Source: Pseudoalteromonas sp. FUC4 (lineage in GTDB: Bacteria > Pseudomonadota > Gammaproteobacteria > Enterobacterales > Alteromonadaceae). Taken from it: a stretch of 64,000 nucleotides of DNA. This document shows positions 1 through 9,711 of this stretch, piece by piece. The notes beneath the pieces were generated by a model. The model was not told the origin of the DNA and did not search any database. It worked only from the letters and a program-made list of their open reading frames with translations. Positions within the stretch are counted from its first letter, which is position 1; every line of letters begins with the position of its first letter. The stretch is taken from NCBI RefSeq assembly GCF_008370255.1, contig NZ_SEUI01000004.1:232258-296257 (forward strand), in the 5' to 3' direction. The translations under genes and the position numbers were made by a program.

Positions 1-303
1 TGGAAGGCGAGTAGGTTAACAAAAAAACAACTTTATGCAAGGGAAAATAAACCTGGCAGCTATCTCACAGAATAGTTGTATACAGTGCAGCTTGAGTTTT
101 TAGACACGGTTATGTTGGGCAAAATCAACAGTCCAACAAAGGGCTTAATATATAGTTAAAAGGGTAGAATTGGCTCACTACAGAATAAGAACACGTGGCT
201 TTGTAATGAAGTTTAAAAAGATACAGCTATTTATATCAATTAAGGCTTAATAGCCGACTCTAAATTTACTACGGAGTCGGCTCAAAAGACTAAAACTAAA
301 TAT
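1..303. other. Intergenic, no gene seen
   Basis: I see no convincing coding region in either strand; the longest ATG frame here is about 15 codons. The only structure is the inverted repeat near the rapA 3' end, listed separately. Whatever gene lies to the left is outside the window. Confidence 0.6.
252..282 (-). terminator. Probable rapA terminator hairpin
   Basis: Perfect 9-bp arms (AGCCGACTC at 252-260 and GAGTCGGCT at 274-282) enclose a 13-nt A/T-rich loop just past the rapA stop codon. On the minus strand the hairpin is followed by ATTAAGCC rather than a clean U-tract, so it may need Rho or act mainly as a 3' stabiliser. Confidence 0.55.
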
Positions 304-3198
304 TTAGTGTGAAACCACTATTAATCGAATTGCATCAAGTTGTAACTGCGTTTTTTCAATATACGTAGTTAGGTCGTTGCGTTGCTTATCGTAGAAGGTA
401 ATTTCTTCTTGGCGAATATTCGGATTAATTTGCTTAAGGGCAACAAGTCGCTCTTGCTCTTCACTGAGTGACGTTTGCATTTTAGCAAGTGACGCTGCGC
501 GAATAACTTCAAGTTTTTCTTGTGCCATATCTTTAGCGGTAGTGATCATCGGGTGAACAGCGCTTTGCAATGCACCGGCAAGCTTACTTGCTGTTTGGCG
601 GCCAACGGCAGATAACTGCTGATTAAAGCCTTCAAATGCCACGTTTTCACCTAGGTTATTACCTGCTTTATCTAGCAATATACGAATTGGTGTAGGCGGT
701 AAAAAGCGACCAACTTGTAGTACTTTTGGTGCCATTGCTTCTGCAACAAAAATAAGCTCAACAAAAAAAGTACCTGGTGGTAGTTTTTTGTTTTTAAGTA
801 AAGCCACCGATGCGCTACCAAAGTCGTCGTCACAAATCATATCCATGGTGCCTTGCACCATAGGGTGATCCCAGCTGATAAAGTGTACGTCTTCTTGCGA
901 AAGTGCCGTGTCGCGATCAAAGGTAACCGTCATGCCATCTTCTTTAAGCGATGGGAATGATGGGTTTAACATATGTTCAGTTGGTTTTAAGATAATGGTA
1001 TTTTCACCTTTATCTTCTTGGCTTACACCAAATGTGTCGAACACGTTGATCATGTAGCTTGGTAATTCAAACTGGTTATCAAGTTTTTCTATTTCAGTCA
1101 CAAGCGAATCTGCAGCACCTTGACCCGATGAATGTAGCTCTAGTAAACGATCTCGTCCACTTTCCATTTTTTTACGCAGTACTGCATTTTGTTGTGCTAC
1201 TTGCTCAAGTAATGGATCGAGTTCGTCTTCATCGCAGTTATGCGCAGAAATATATTCAAGTAGGTCATCACGGAACTCTTTATAAAGCATTTGCCCCGTT
1301 GTTGATGTAGATTCGAATGCATCTAGACCTTCGTTATACCAACGTAGCAGTACTTCTTGAGCGGTGTTTTCAAAATATGGCACGTGTATGTTCACATCTT
1401 GCGTTTGGCCTATACGGTCTAATCGACCAATACGTTGCTCTAGTAAATCTGGGTTCAGTGGTAAATCAAACAACACTAAGTGATGCGAGAACTGGAAGTT
1501 ACGACCTTCTGAGCCTATTTCTGAACACAGTAATATTTGTGCATTATCGTACTCGTCTGCAAAAAATGCAGCAGCGCGGTCACGCTCAATAATCGACATA
1601 CCTTCGTGGAATACTGACGCTTTAATTGCTTCGCGTTCACGCAGTATTTGCTCAAGGCTGATAGCTGTTTCAGCTTTAGCGCAGATAAGCAGTACTTTTT
1701 CACGCTTAAGTGTTTTAAGGGTGTCGATTAACCAATCTACACGTGGATCGAATAAGCCCCAGCTTGCGCTTTCGCCTTCAAATTCTTGAAATATTTTTTC
1801 AGGAAAAAGTGCACGGTGTGCACTTAGTTCAGGGTTTTGAATGCCGCCCATATTACCAAGAACCGACATAGCCGTTTTATACTGCTTTGGTAATGCCATT
1901 GGGTAGGCGTGTAATTTACGACTTGGGTAGCCATCAATGCCGCTGCGGCTGTTTCGAAATAATATACGACCCGTGCCGTGGCGATCGAGTAGCATGTTAA
2001 GTATTTCTTTACGTGCTGGTAAATCACCTTGCTGTACTTTTTCAAGAATATCAGTAATATCGGTTTCTTTTAATAGCTCAATTAGCGTGGCTTTGGCTGC
2101 GTCGTCTAGCCCTTGCTCTTGCAGTAATTGATTTGCAGCTTGCGCTACATCTTTATAATTAGCTTCTTCTTCTTTAAACACGTCATAGTCGTAAAAACGA
2201 TCCGGATCGAGTAATTGTAAACGCGCAAAGTGACTGCTGTGACCAAGTTGATCAGGCGTTGCTGTAAGCAAAATAAGGCCCGGAATATCTTGGCTAAGCT
2301 CTGCCATACGTTGATACTCTGAGCTTGGCTTGCCGTTATTGATACTTAGATGATGTGCTTCATCTATTACTAAAAGATCCCAATCAGCAAGCGTTGCTTG
2401 TTCAAACCAACGTTTTTTCTTGGTTAAAAACTCAAGGCTGGTAAGTACTAGTTGCTCAGTATCAAACACGTTTGGTGAGTCGGCAAACGCTTCGTCGCAG
2501 CGCTCTTCATCAAAAATAGAAAAACGTAAGTTAAAGCGGCGTAGCATTTCTACTAACCATTGGTGCTGTAGATTTTCTGGCACAACAATGAGTACGCGAC
2601 TTGCACGGCCACTAATAATTTGTTGATGTAGTATCATGCCCGCTTCAATTGTTTTACCAAGGCCTACTTCATCTGATAAAAGTACGCGTGGGGCAAAACG
2701 TTTACCCACTTCTTGGGCAATATAAAGCTGGTGCGGAATAAGATTAGCACGTTGACCAATTAAGCCTTTAATAGGCGATTGTTCACGTTCAAATTTATGT
2801 AGCCACGTTTGGTAGCGAAGTGTGTAGCGATCAAAACGATCTACTTGGCCTGCAAATAAACGATCTTGTGGTTTATTAAACTTAATAAAATGATCTAAAA
2901 AGGTTTCTTTAAGTTTAGCTGTTTCGCCATTATCAACACGGGTGCCGTGATAACAAAGTAACTCGCCTTGTACTTCAATAGACTCTACTTCTAATTCCCA
3001 TTCTTCAACGCTTTTGATCACATCGCCAGGATTAAATGCCACACGGGTAACAGGTGCTTCTGCACTAGAATAAACACGGTTTTCACCACTGGCAGGAAAT
3101 AATATGCTGACCTGACGGCCTTCAATGGCAACAACGGTGCCTAATCCTAAATCTGACTCTGTATCACTGATCCAACGCTGACCTAAGGAAAAATTCAT
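304..3198 (-). CDS. rapA: RNA polymerase-associated ATPase RapA
   Basis: Swi2/Snf2-family DNA translocase that binds RNA polymerase and helps recycle it from stalled post-termination complexes. The 964 residues match the family's usual length (about 968). Seen in the sequence: an N-terminal Tudor-like RapA region (about residues 1-110), a Walker A motif DEVGLGKT (about 176-183), the DEAH box DEAHH (about 279-283), the LTATP motif, a helicase C-terminal half with the motif VI region QRIGRLDRIGQ, and a long C-terminal RapA-specific domain. The start is the first ATG, giving MNFSLGQRWISD, the normal RapA N-terminus. It is a single-gene transcript, divergent from the PhoH-like gene, with a good promoter at 3230-3258. 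Confidence 0.97.
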   Translation of the reverse strand: MNFSLGQRWISDTESDLGLGTVVAIEGRQVSILFPASGENRVYSSAEAPVTRVAFNPGDVIKSVEEWELEVESIEVQGELLCYHGTRVDNGETAKLKETFLDHFIKFNKPQDRLFAGQVDRFDRYTLRYQTWLHKFEREQSPIKGLIGQRANLIPHQLYIAQEVGKRFAPRVLLSDEVGLGKTIEAGMILHQQIISGRASRVLIVVPENLQHQWLVEMLRRFNLRFSIFDEERCDEAFADSPNVFDTEQLVLTSLEFLTKKKRWFEQATLADWDLLVIDEAHHLSINNGKPSSEYQRMAELSQDIPGLILLTATPDQLGHSSHFARLQLLDPDRFYDYDVFKEEEANYKDVAQAANQLLQEQGLDDAAKATLIELLKETDITDILEKVQQGDLPARKEILNMLLDRHGTGRILFRNSRSGIDGYPSRKLHAYPMALPKQYKTAMSVLGNMGGIQNPELSAHRALFPEKIFQEFEGESASWGLFDPRVDWLIDTLKTLKREKVLLICAKAETAISLEQILREREAIKASVFHEGMSIIERDRAAAFFADEYDNAQILLCSEIGSEGRNFQFSHHLVLFDLPLNPDLLEQRIGRLDRIGQTQDVNIHVPYFENTAQEVLLRWYNEGLDAFESTSTTGQMLYKEFRDDLLEYISAHNCDEDELDPLLEQVAQQNAVLRKKMESGRDRLLELHSSGQGAADSLVTEIEKLDNQFELPSYMINVFDTFGVSQEDKGENTIILKPTEHMLNPSFPSLKEDGMTVTFDRDTALSQEDVHFISWDHPMVQGTMDMICDDDFGSASVALLKNKKLPPGTFFVELIFVAEAMAPKVLQVGRFLPPTPIRILLDKAGNNLGENVAFEGFNQQLSAVGRQTASKLAGALQSAVHPMITTAKDMAQEKLEVIRAASLAKMQTSLSEEQERLVALKQINPNIRQEEITFYDKQRNDLTTYIEKTQLQLDAIRLIVVSH

Positions 3199-3504
3199 GT
3201 ATGTCTCGTCTATGATGAAAAAGGCGGCTATGTTACCTGTAAGCTAACACCACTGCAAGGCGCTATTTGGCTCACTTTTAATTAATTTTGTAAGTGTTAA
3301 TTATTACTATTAAAACAACTTATATGTGGCTCTTTTTTTAAGTAAATAAAAACTAATTACAGTTTGTAATAAAACGGACTTTTATGACAAATAGACTAAA
3401 CTTACATTATGCCTTGGCAATTAAGTATTGCAGGTTTAAGTTTTGCCCGTTTTACTTAGTTATTTTGGTATAGCATAAAAATCATAAAGCGTAAGGAAAG
3501 TGCT
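3199..3504. other. Divergent rapA / phoH-like intergenic region
   Basis: 306 bp, A/T-rich, holding the rapA promoter and the phoH-like gene's leader. For the plus-strand gene, GGTATAGCAT near 3467-3476 could be a -10 element but no well-spaced -35 is evident; the Shine-Dalgarno TAAGGAAAG sits at 3492-3500. No small ORF or RNA gene is supported. Confidence 0.5.
3230..3258 (-). promoter_or_regulatory. Probable sigma-70 promoter of rapA
   Basis: On the minus strand TTGCAG (3258-3253) is separated by 17 nt from TAACAT (3235-3230), a good match to the sigma-70 consensus, about 30 nt upstream of the rapA ATG. Confidence 0.6.
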
Positions 3505-4902
3505 ATGGAAAAAGCTTCGAACCTTGAAAGTAAAATGTATGTGCTAGATACCAACGTACTACTTCACGAACCACTCGCTTATTTGTCTTTTCAAGAGCAT
3601 GACGTTGTTATCCCAATGACGGTGCTTGAAGAACTTGACCACATAAAAGACAGAAAACACGATGTAAGCCGTGATGCGCGGGTCGCTATTCGTGGTCTAG
3701 ATGAAGTACTTAAAAATGCAACGCCTGAACAAATGCTACAAGGCGTGGCGCTGCCGAGTAACAAAAAGGCAAAAGCGAGCTCTGCAGGTACCCTCATTAT
3801 TGTAAACGATCATTTATTTGCCGACTCTATTTCTGGTCTGCCGGGTAACGAAAACGACCATCGTATTATCAATTGCGCTGTGTATTTACAAAAGCAGCAC
3901 AGCGATTCAAAAGTAATACTTGTAACAAAAGACATAAACATGCGTTTAAAAGCCAAAGGCGCAGGGCTTAAATATGTTGAGGATTACCGCACCGACCAAC
4001 TTATTGACGATATAAGCTTACTCACTAGTGGTTATAAAAAAATTGAAGGGGATTTTTGGGACCATGTAGGGGAGTGTAATACGCAGCAACACGGACGTGA
4101 TACGTTTCATGATGTGCCTAAAAACTTAATACCTGATGTATTTTGTAATGAATATTTACTTGATGGAGGGGAGCAGTTTGCGGCGCGTGTTAAATGCTAC
4201 GATAACGAGCACATAACACTAAAAGATATTGGCGTTGAGCGCCTAATGCATCAACAAGCATGGGGCGTTAAGCCAAAAAATATTTATCAAGGAATGGCGT
4301 TTGATGCGCTGCTCGATACAAGTATAGAGCTTGTTATTTTAACTGGCCCAGCAGGGTGCGGTAAGACTTTATTAGCGCTTGCCAGTGCGCTTGAAATGGT
4401 AATCGAGAAAGGTATTTACGATAAAGTAATCGTCACCCGTAATACGCCAGAAATAGCAGAGTCTATCGGCTTTTTACCAGGCACGGAAGAAGAGAAAATG
4501 GCGCCTTGGCTTGCAGCCATTACCGATACGCTAGAGGTACTCCATAAAGGTGACGAAAACCCGATATCGAGCCGAAACTACATAATGGAGAAGGCGAATG
4601 TACAGTTTAAGTCGGTTAACTTTATGCGTGGGCGTAGTATTCAAAATGCAGTGGTCATTTTAGACGAGAGCCAAAATTTAACGGCTTCTCAGCTAAAAAC
4701 TATTATTACCCGCTGCGGCGAAGGTACTAAATTAATTTGTACGGGTAACTTGGCGCAAATAGATAGTAACTATTTAACACCAGTAACATCGGGCTTAACG
4801 TACATAGTAGAGCGCTTTAAAAACTTTGAAGGCAGCGCAACTATAAACCTCAACGGTGTTGTACGTAGTCGCTTAGCGTCATTTGCAGAAGAGAATTTAT
4901 AA
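3505..4902 (+). CDS. PIN domain-PhoH family ATPase
   Basis: Fusion of an N-terminal PIN-type nuclease-like domain (about residues 11-150, beginning with YVLDTNVLLHEP, which carries the first conserved acidic residue) and a C-terminal PhoH ATPase. The ATPase shows Walker A GPAGCGKT at residues 281-288 and Walker B VILDESQN with Asp387. This is the YlaK/PhoH2-like arrangement; such proteins are thought to act on RNA as ATP-driven nucleases or helicases, but the substrate here is not known. The 465-residue length is normal for the fusion. TAAGGAAAG lies 4-12 nt before the ATG, supporting the start. It is followed by a hairpin and then by a signalling gene with no obvious functional link. Confidence 0.9.
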   Translation: MEKASNLESKMYVLDTNVLLHEPLAYLSFQEHDVVIPMTVLEELDHIKDRKHDVSRDARVAIRGLDEVLKNATPEQMLQGVALPSNKKAKASSAGTLIIVNDHLFADSISGLPGNENDHRIINCAVYLQKQHSDSKVILVTKDINMRLKAKGAGLKYVEDYRTDQLIDDISLLTSGYKKIEGDFWDHVGECNTQQHGRDTFHDVPKNLIPDVFCNEYLLDGGEQFAARVKCYDNEHITLKDIGVERLMHQQAWGVKPKNIYQGMAFDALLDTSIELVILTGPAGCGKTLLALASALEMVIEKGIYDKVIVTRNTPEIAESIGFLPGTEEEKMAPWLAAITDTLEVLHKGDENPISSRNYIMEKANVQFKSVNFMRGRSIQNAVVILDESQNLTASQLKTIITRCGEGTKLICTGNLAQIDSNYLTPVTSGLTYIVERFKNFEGSATINLNGVVRSRLASFAEENL

Positions 4903-4917
4903 CTTGCGCTTAACAAA

Positions 4918-4953
4918 TTGGCTCGATAGTCTATCGATTGATTTTCGAGCCAA
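4918..4953 (+). promoter_or_regulatory. Hairpin abutting the start of the hybrid kinase gene
   Basis: Perfect 9-bp arms TTGGCTCGA (4918-4926) and TCGAGCCAA (4945-4953) enclose 18 nt and end exactly one base before the annotated ATG at 4954. It has no T-tract, so it is a poor intrinsic terminator, and it occupies the place where a Shine-Dalgarno would be expected. It may be a translational control element or a processing/partial termination signal between the PhoH-like gene and the kinase. Confidence 0.45.
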
Positions 4954-7900
4954 ATGGCAGGCAGTATATTGAATTTTTTACCTCTGAAGCATTATTATCG
5001 TTCATTATTTATTGCGCTGTTAGTGCCATTGATTGCTGCTTTTTTACTGTGTTTACACTTATATAATATAAAGCTTGAACGTGCAGTTGAAAAACGTGAA
5101 GCCGATTTTACGAATGTTTCAGCGCAGGTTACTCACGGGATGGAATCGGTGAGTAATTTACTTACCACAATGTTTAGCTTGTACGAGCAAACGACTTATC
5201 CAAAAATAAACCAAGATTTGCTCGAAGGCATAAATCAGTATGATGGTTACTATTATCGTCATTTTATTGATCAAAGTACTGAAATTGTAGGTAAAGGTGA
5301 GTTTGCGTTATCTGCTAAGGCATTAATGCAGTGGCAAAAGGCTATTACATTAGGGCCTTCGTTTAATACAACGCTTGCGTTAATGCAGTCGTTATCTGCT
5401 GTAGCGTATGTTGATGATAATGGTTTTGCTTATGTAAGTAGGCGCAATAAAAGCCAAAGTTTAATGCTTACTGAAATTCTAAATGGAAAATTTAAGCCAA
5501 AATTTTCGCAAAACAAACTTACTTCAAGTCCTATTGTTAAAGTTAATGACAAATCATATTTTGCTATTGGTCGACAACGAAGCACTGGCTCAGCCGATTA
5601 CATTATTTTAATTTATGATGTTCAGGCAATTTCTGGGTGGTTAAAAAAGGTCTCACCGAGTAGTGGTGAATACGTTTTTATGAACCAATCACATCAAATT
5701 ATCGCCAGCTCTAAACAGTTAATAGAGCAAGCGACAGCGTTAAAAAATTATTGGCCAGACTTGGCCGAGCATCAGAGTCAAAAAACTGTGTTAACTAGTG
5801 ATAGTAATTACTTTATGCAGCCTATGGGTGAGTTACCCATTCATGCAGCATTTTACGAGCACAAACCTCAATTAATAAGCTCAATTAAGTATGAGATATT
5901 ACTAGAGTTTACATTTTTAACGCTATTTTTAAGCATTATGTTTGGCGTGTTTTTTTGGTTAAGTCAGCGCATTTTTATAAAACCAATGACTCACTTGATG
6001 TCCTATCTTGAGAATAACGGTACACAACCCCAAGAGCAGCTAAACTACAAAGTACCGTTGAGCTGGCAGCCTTGGTTTTCTAAAGTTAAACGCGTATTTA
6101 ATAAAAACAAAGAATTGGTTGATTCGTTACAAAGTGCGAATAAGGCGCTGGATAACCAAGTTCAGCTGCAATCAGAAAAACTAAGCCGCAGCTACGAAGC
6201 CAAAGAGCGCCACCTAGCTTTGCTCAACACGATGCTAAACAGTGTGCCTGATCTTATTTATTTTAAAAATATTGATGGATCATTTTTAGGATGCAATAAA
6301 GCATTTGAAGCATACATTGGTAAAGATCAAACTGCGTTAGTCGGTAAATATGTAGATGATTTAGGCGACAACGATCAGCAAATAAATACGCTTGAAAAAC
6401 AAGTATTACAAAATAGAAATAGTGTTGAACAGCGAATAGAAACCGATACGAAATCGTATCAACTTACTATTGCCCCTTTTTACAATGAGCACCAACACCT
6501 GTTGGGAACTATGGGGATTGGCCGTGATATTACCGAGCAACAGCAAACATTACTGGCTTTAAAAGCGTCAGAATCTAAATTTAGAAGTGCGATTGAATTT
6601 GCAGCTAATTGTGTGGTTTTACTTTCGTTAGAGCACACCATATTACAAGTAAATAAAGCAGCAAGAAAGCAGTTTTCTGAACATCCAGTACTTGTGGGGG
6701 AGCAGTTAAAAGCACTATTTGATGATTCTCAATGGCAGCAAGTAAAAAGTACTTTAGCGCAATTACTAGATGATAAAAAACGCGTGTACCACTTAACTTT
6801 ATCGCAAGGGCGGCTAGCAAGCTGGTTGCAACTGAGTGTATCGCTTGTATGGGATGAAAACCGCGATCCAGCCTATTATGTTATTCACATTCAGGATGTG
6901 AGTGCGCTAACTAAATCAAAACTAGATGCTGAGCGGGCAACTCTAGCTAAAAGCCGCTTTATAGCCAATTTAAGCCATGAAATACGCACCCCGCTTAACG
7001 CAGTTTTAGGGTTGCTTGATATGCTAATTGAGCAAGGGTTAACTCAAAAGCAATTACAGCAAACTGACCAAGCAAAACATGCTGCACAAAGCTTATTACT
7101 AATGCTCAATAGAATGCTTGATTTTGCACGTATAGAAAGTTCGCAAACTGATTTAAAACAAGCATCTTTTAGTATGGTTGAGCTGGTGGATATCTGCGAA
7201 AGTCTAACGGCTCCATTGTGCGAAGGAAAAGGTATTGAATTTGTTATTGATATCGACCCTTTAATAGCGCCTGATTTGATATGCGATAGTATTCGTTTAC
7301 AGCAAATATTAGGTAACTTATTAACTAATGCTGTTAAGTTTACAAAAACAGGTTCCATTACTTTAAAAATGGAACTCATTAAAAGCGATAGCCTAGAGCA
7401 ACAGCATATTTGCTTTAAAGTAATTGATACCGGTATGGGTATAGATGAAGCCGATCAGAGGCGTTTATTTGACGCCTTTACGCAAGGTGATGAATCTTCA
7501 ACACGCATACATCAAGGTGTTGGACTCGGTTTAGCGATTGTTAAACATGCCGTGTCGTTAATGGGTGGGGAGATTGCTTTAAAGAGTAAAAAAGGCCAAG
7601 GTTGTGAGTTTTATTTCAGCATTAGTTTTTTAGTTGATACGGGTAAAAACACGATGTTACCGACTAACACTTTGGCTATTTTATCTGAGCAAAGCAAAGA
7701 GCTTAAACAAATAACAAATGCATATAAAGAATTTGCTAATATTAATTTAGATGAAGTACTAAAATACCCAATTAAACTCTCCAATGTTCAGCAGATAATA
7801 ATAGATGCTGCTGACCTACCAGCACTGTTAAATATTGAAGCGATTAATGATTCGTTGTCAGCTAAAGAAACATCGGTGATTATCATTAATCATCAGCACA

Positions 7901-8763
7901 CGCTTAATTTACCAACGAGTGAGCATCTAGCAGCGCATCACGTTAAAGCATCGGCGTTAGGGCAAAGGTTATTTAGTTTGAACACGGTGCAAAAGCCAAA
8001 AGTCGATACCTGTACTCCAATACATAATATAACTGAAATTAAAGCTGATATATCGGGTCTACTTGTATTAGCAATTGATGATAATCAGCTTAATTTAGAA
8101 ATAATTAGTAGTGTATTACGCCAAGCAAACGTAAGTGTTGTTACGGCTTTAAGCGCATCGATTGGCATGGAATTACTACACGTTTTAAAGCCAGATTTAA
8201 TATTGATGGATGTGCAAATGCCTCAAATAGATGGCTGCCAAGCTACGGCTTTAATTCGTCAACAGTTTGACGCAAAACAACTACCTATTTTTGCATTAAC
8301 GGCCCATTGTGAACCTGCGGATATTGAGCGTTCTTTAAAGTGTGGTATGAATAAACATTTAACCAAGCCAGTAGTTGCTAAGGTGCTTATTGACGCAATT
8401 GCCGATTTAAACTTGGTTAAACCAAGCTTTTTCGAAAAATCATTCGCTTTAACTCAATTTAGTATGGATGAAAAACTGCTCAATACTATGATTGATAAGT
8501 TTGCTAGCTTGTGTGAAACACAATTATCTCAAATTGAAGAAACAACCAATAAAGATGATTTGGTACGCTTAGTGCATAGTATAAAAGGTGTTGCAGGTAA
8601 TTTAGGTTTTATACGACTATCACACTGTGCTTTATTATGTGAAAGAGAGATTAAAACAACTAACAAGCCTATTGAAATAACACTCAAAGAGCTTATTATG
8701 CAGTTAGAACAGGTAATTGTTTTTATTAAAGGGTTAGGGGTTAGGGATGTCGAAAAGAGCTAA
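4954..8763 (+). CDS. Hybrid sensor histidine kinase with HPt domain
   Basis: Membrane-bound phosphorelay kinase of 1269 residues. Order: first membrane helix (about 15-37), large periplasmic sensor region, second helix (about 317-338), a HAMP-like/coiled stretch (about 345-420), two PAS domains (about 425-540 and 545-660), a HisKA box FIANLSHEIRTPLNAVLG with His675, an HATPase with intact N, G1 and G2 boxes (GNLLTNAVKFT, DTGMGID, GVGLGLAI), a degenerate receiver-like segment (about 905-1020), a true receiver (phosphoacceptor Asp1086 in LMDVQMP) and a C-terminal HPt with His1208 in LVHSIKGVAGNLG. The ATG at 4954 lacks a Shine-Dalgarno; TTG at 4969, preceded by GGCAGG, is an alternative start. 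Its last 17 nt overlap the next gene, a receiver-GGDEF protein that is the likely phosphate acceptor. The signal sensed is unknown. Confidence 0.93.
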   Translation: MAGSILNFLPLKHYYRSLFIALLVPLIAAFLLCLHLYNIKLERAVEKREADFTNVSAQVTHGMESVSNLLTTMFSLYEQTTYPKINQDLLEGINQYDGYYYRHFIDQSTEIVGKGEFALSAKALMQWQKAITLGPSFNTTLALMQSLSAVAYVDDNGFAYVSRRNKSQSLMLTEILNGKFKPKFSQNKLTSSPIVKVNDKSYFAIGRQRSTGSADYIILIYDVQAISGWLKKVSPSSGEYVFMNQSHQIIASSKQLIEQATALKNYWPDLAEHQSQKTVLTSDSNYFMQPMGELPIHAAFYEHKPQLISSIKYEILLEFTFLTLFLSIMFGVFFWLSQRIFIKPMTHLMSYLENNGTQPQEQLNYKVPLSWQPWFSKVKRVFNKNKELVDSLQSANKALDNQVQLQSEKLSRSYEAKERHLALLNTMLNSVPDLIYFKNIDGSFLGCNKAFEAYIGKDQTALVGKYVDDLGDNDQQINTLEKQVLQNRNSVEQRIETDTKSYQLTIAPFYNEHQHLLGTMGIGRDITEQQQTLLALKASESKFRSAIEFAANCVVLLSLEHTILQVNKAARKQFSEHPVLVGEQLKALFDDSQWQQVKSTLAQLLDDKKRVYHLTLSQGRLASWLQLSVSLVWDENRDPAYYVIHIQDVSALTKSKLDAERATLAKSRFIANLSHEIRTPLNAVLGLLDMLIEQGLTQKQLQQTDQAKHAAQSLLLMLNRMLDFARIESSQTDLKQASFSMVELVDICESLTAPLCEGKGIEFVIDIDPLIAPDLICDSIRLQQILGNLLTNAVKFTKTGSITLKMELIKSDSLEQQHICFKVIDTGMGIDEADQRRLFDAFTQGDESSTRIHQGVGLGLAIVKHAVSLMGGEIALKSKKGQGCEFYFSISFLVDTGKNTMLPTNTLAILSEQSKELKQITNAYKEFANINLDEVLKYPIKLSNVQQIIIDAADLPALLNIEAINDSLSAKETSVIIINHQHTLNLPTSEHLAAHHVKASALGQRLFSLNTVQKPKVDTCTPIHNITEIKADISGLLVLAIDDNQLNLEIISSVLRQANVSVVTALSASIGMELLHVLKPDLILMDVQMPQIDGCQATALIRQQFDAKQLPIFALTAHCEPADIERSLKCGMNKHLTKPVVAKVLIDAIADLNLVKPSFFEKSFALTQFSMDEKLLNTMIDKFASLCETQLSQIEETTNKDDLVRLVHSIKGVAGNLGFIRLSHCALLCEREIKTTNKPIEITLKELIMQLEQVIVFIKGLGVRDVEKS

Positions 8764-9646
8764 AGTACTTATTGTAGATGATGATCCAATCAATAGATTA
8801 GTACTTGAAAAAACACTTAAAGGAGAACACGACGTGTTCTTGGTTGAAAGTGGTGAAAAAGCACTTACCTTTGTAAAAACAGCGCAAGTTGATTTAATAA
8901 TCCTTGATGTGATTATGCCCGGAATTGACGGCTATCAAGTACTTGTAGAACTTAAAGAAAACCCGATAACTCAGTCTATTCCTATCATATTTATATCAGC
9001 CAATCGCAGCCATGACGATGAAGCAAAGGGTTTAGAGCTCGGTGCAATGGACTATATAACTAAGCCATTTAGTCCTTCTATCGTTCGCGTTAGGGTACGT
9101 AACCAATTACTTATAAAACAAAAAAATGATTTGCTAGAAATGCTAGCTTCAATAGATGGCTTAACCGAAATTCCAAATAGACGCTATCTCGATGAAAATT
9201 TATCTCGAGAATGGCGCCGCAGTAAACGCAATGGCACACCGCTATCGGTTCTACTTATGGATATAGACCACTTTAAACGTTACAACGATTGCTACGGACA
9301 CCGTGCAGGTGATGAATGTTTAAAGGATGTTGCGCAAGCACTCGCAGCACAATGTGAACGAGGTAGTGACTTTATTGCTCGTTATGGCGGCGAAGAATTT
9401 GCAGCTGTGCTACCTGGAATGGATAAGCATGAAGCTATGGAGTTTGCTAACAAATTACGCAATGCTGTAAACGCTTTGAACATAGAACATAAAGCCTCAT
9501 TAAATGCGGACCACATTACTATAAGTATAGGTATTGCTACAACTCAAATGGGCAGAGTGTATGCTGAACAGGCATTACTAGAAGAGGCCGATTTAGGCTT
9601 ATATGCTGCCAAAGATGCAGGGCGGGATAGAATAGTCGCACGGTAA
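8747..9646 (+). CDS. Response regulator diguanylate cyclase
   Basis: PleD/WspR-like cytoplasmic protein of 299 residues that would make c-di-GMP when phosphorylated. The receiver (about 6-120) has the acidic pocket DDD at 11-13, phosphoacceptor Asp54 in LDVIMPG and Lys in TKPF. The GGDEF domain (about 130-299) carries an intact metal site (MDIDHFKRYND), active-site GGEEF at 214-218 and an upstream RGSD that fits the RxxD inhibitory site. All catalytic features are present, so activity is expected. It begins inside the 3' end of the hybrid kinase gene (17-nt overlap), which points to translational coupling and a cognate kinase-cyclase pair; the link is inferred from position, not shown. Confidence 0.95.
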   Translation: MSKRAKVLIVDDDPINRLVLEKTLKGEHDVFLVESGEKALTFVKTAQVDLIILDVIMPGIDGYQVLVELKENPITQSIPIIFISANRSHDDEAKGLELGAMDYITKPFSPSIVRVRVRNQLLIKQKNDLLEMLASIDGLTEIPNRRYLDENLSREWRRSKRNGTPLSVLLMDIDHFKRYNDCYGHRAGDECLKDVAQALAAQCERGSDFIARYGGEEFAAVLPGMDKHEAMEFANKLRNAVNALNIEHKASLNADHITISIGIATTQMGRVYAEQALLEEADLGLYAAKDAGRDRIVAR

Positions 9647-9659
9647 AAATTTAATACAC

Positions 9660-9689
9660 AAAAACGCCAATATTTATATTGGCGTTTTT
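9660..9689. terminator. Bidirectional intrinsic terminator
   Basis: AAAACGCCAAT / ATTGGCGTTTT arms (9661-9671 and 9678-9688) with a 6-nt loop and flanking A and T tracts lie between the convergent diguanylate cyclase and DUF3192 genes, so the hairpin can end transcripts from both sides. Confidence 0.85.
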
Positions 9690-9711
9690 GTATCAAACTG
9701 CCTTTTATTAG

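Noticed and set aside
1059..2131. Plus-strand frames opposite rapA
   Set aside because: They are antisense to a well-conserved gene and have no coding signature of their own.
3590..3800. Minus-strand frame opposite the PIN domain
   Set aside because: Antisense shadow of the PIN-PhoH gene, rich in Ser/Arg as such shadows are.
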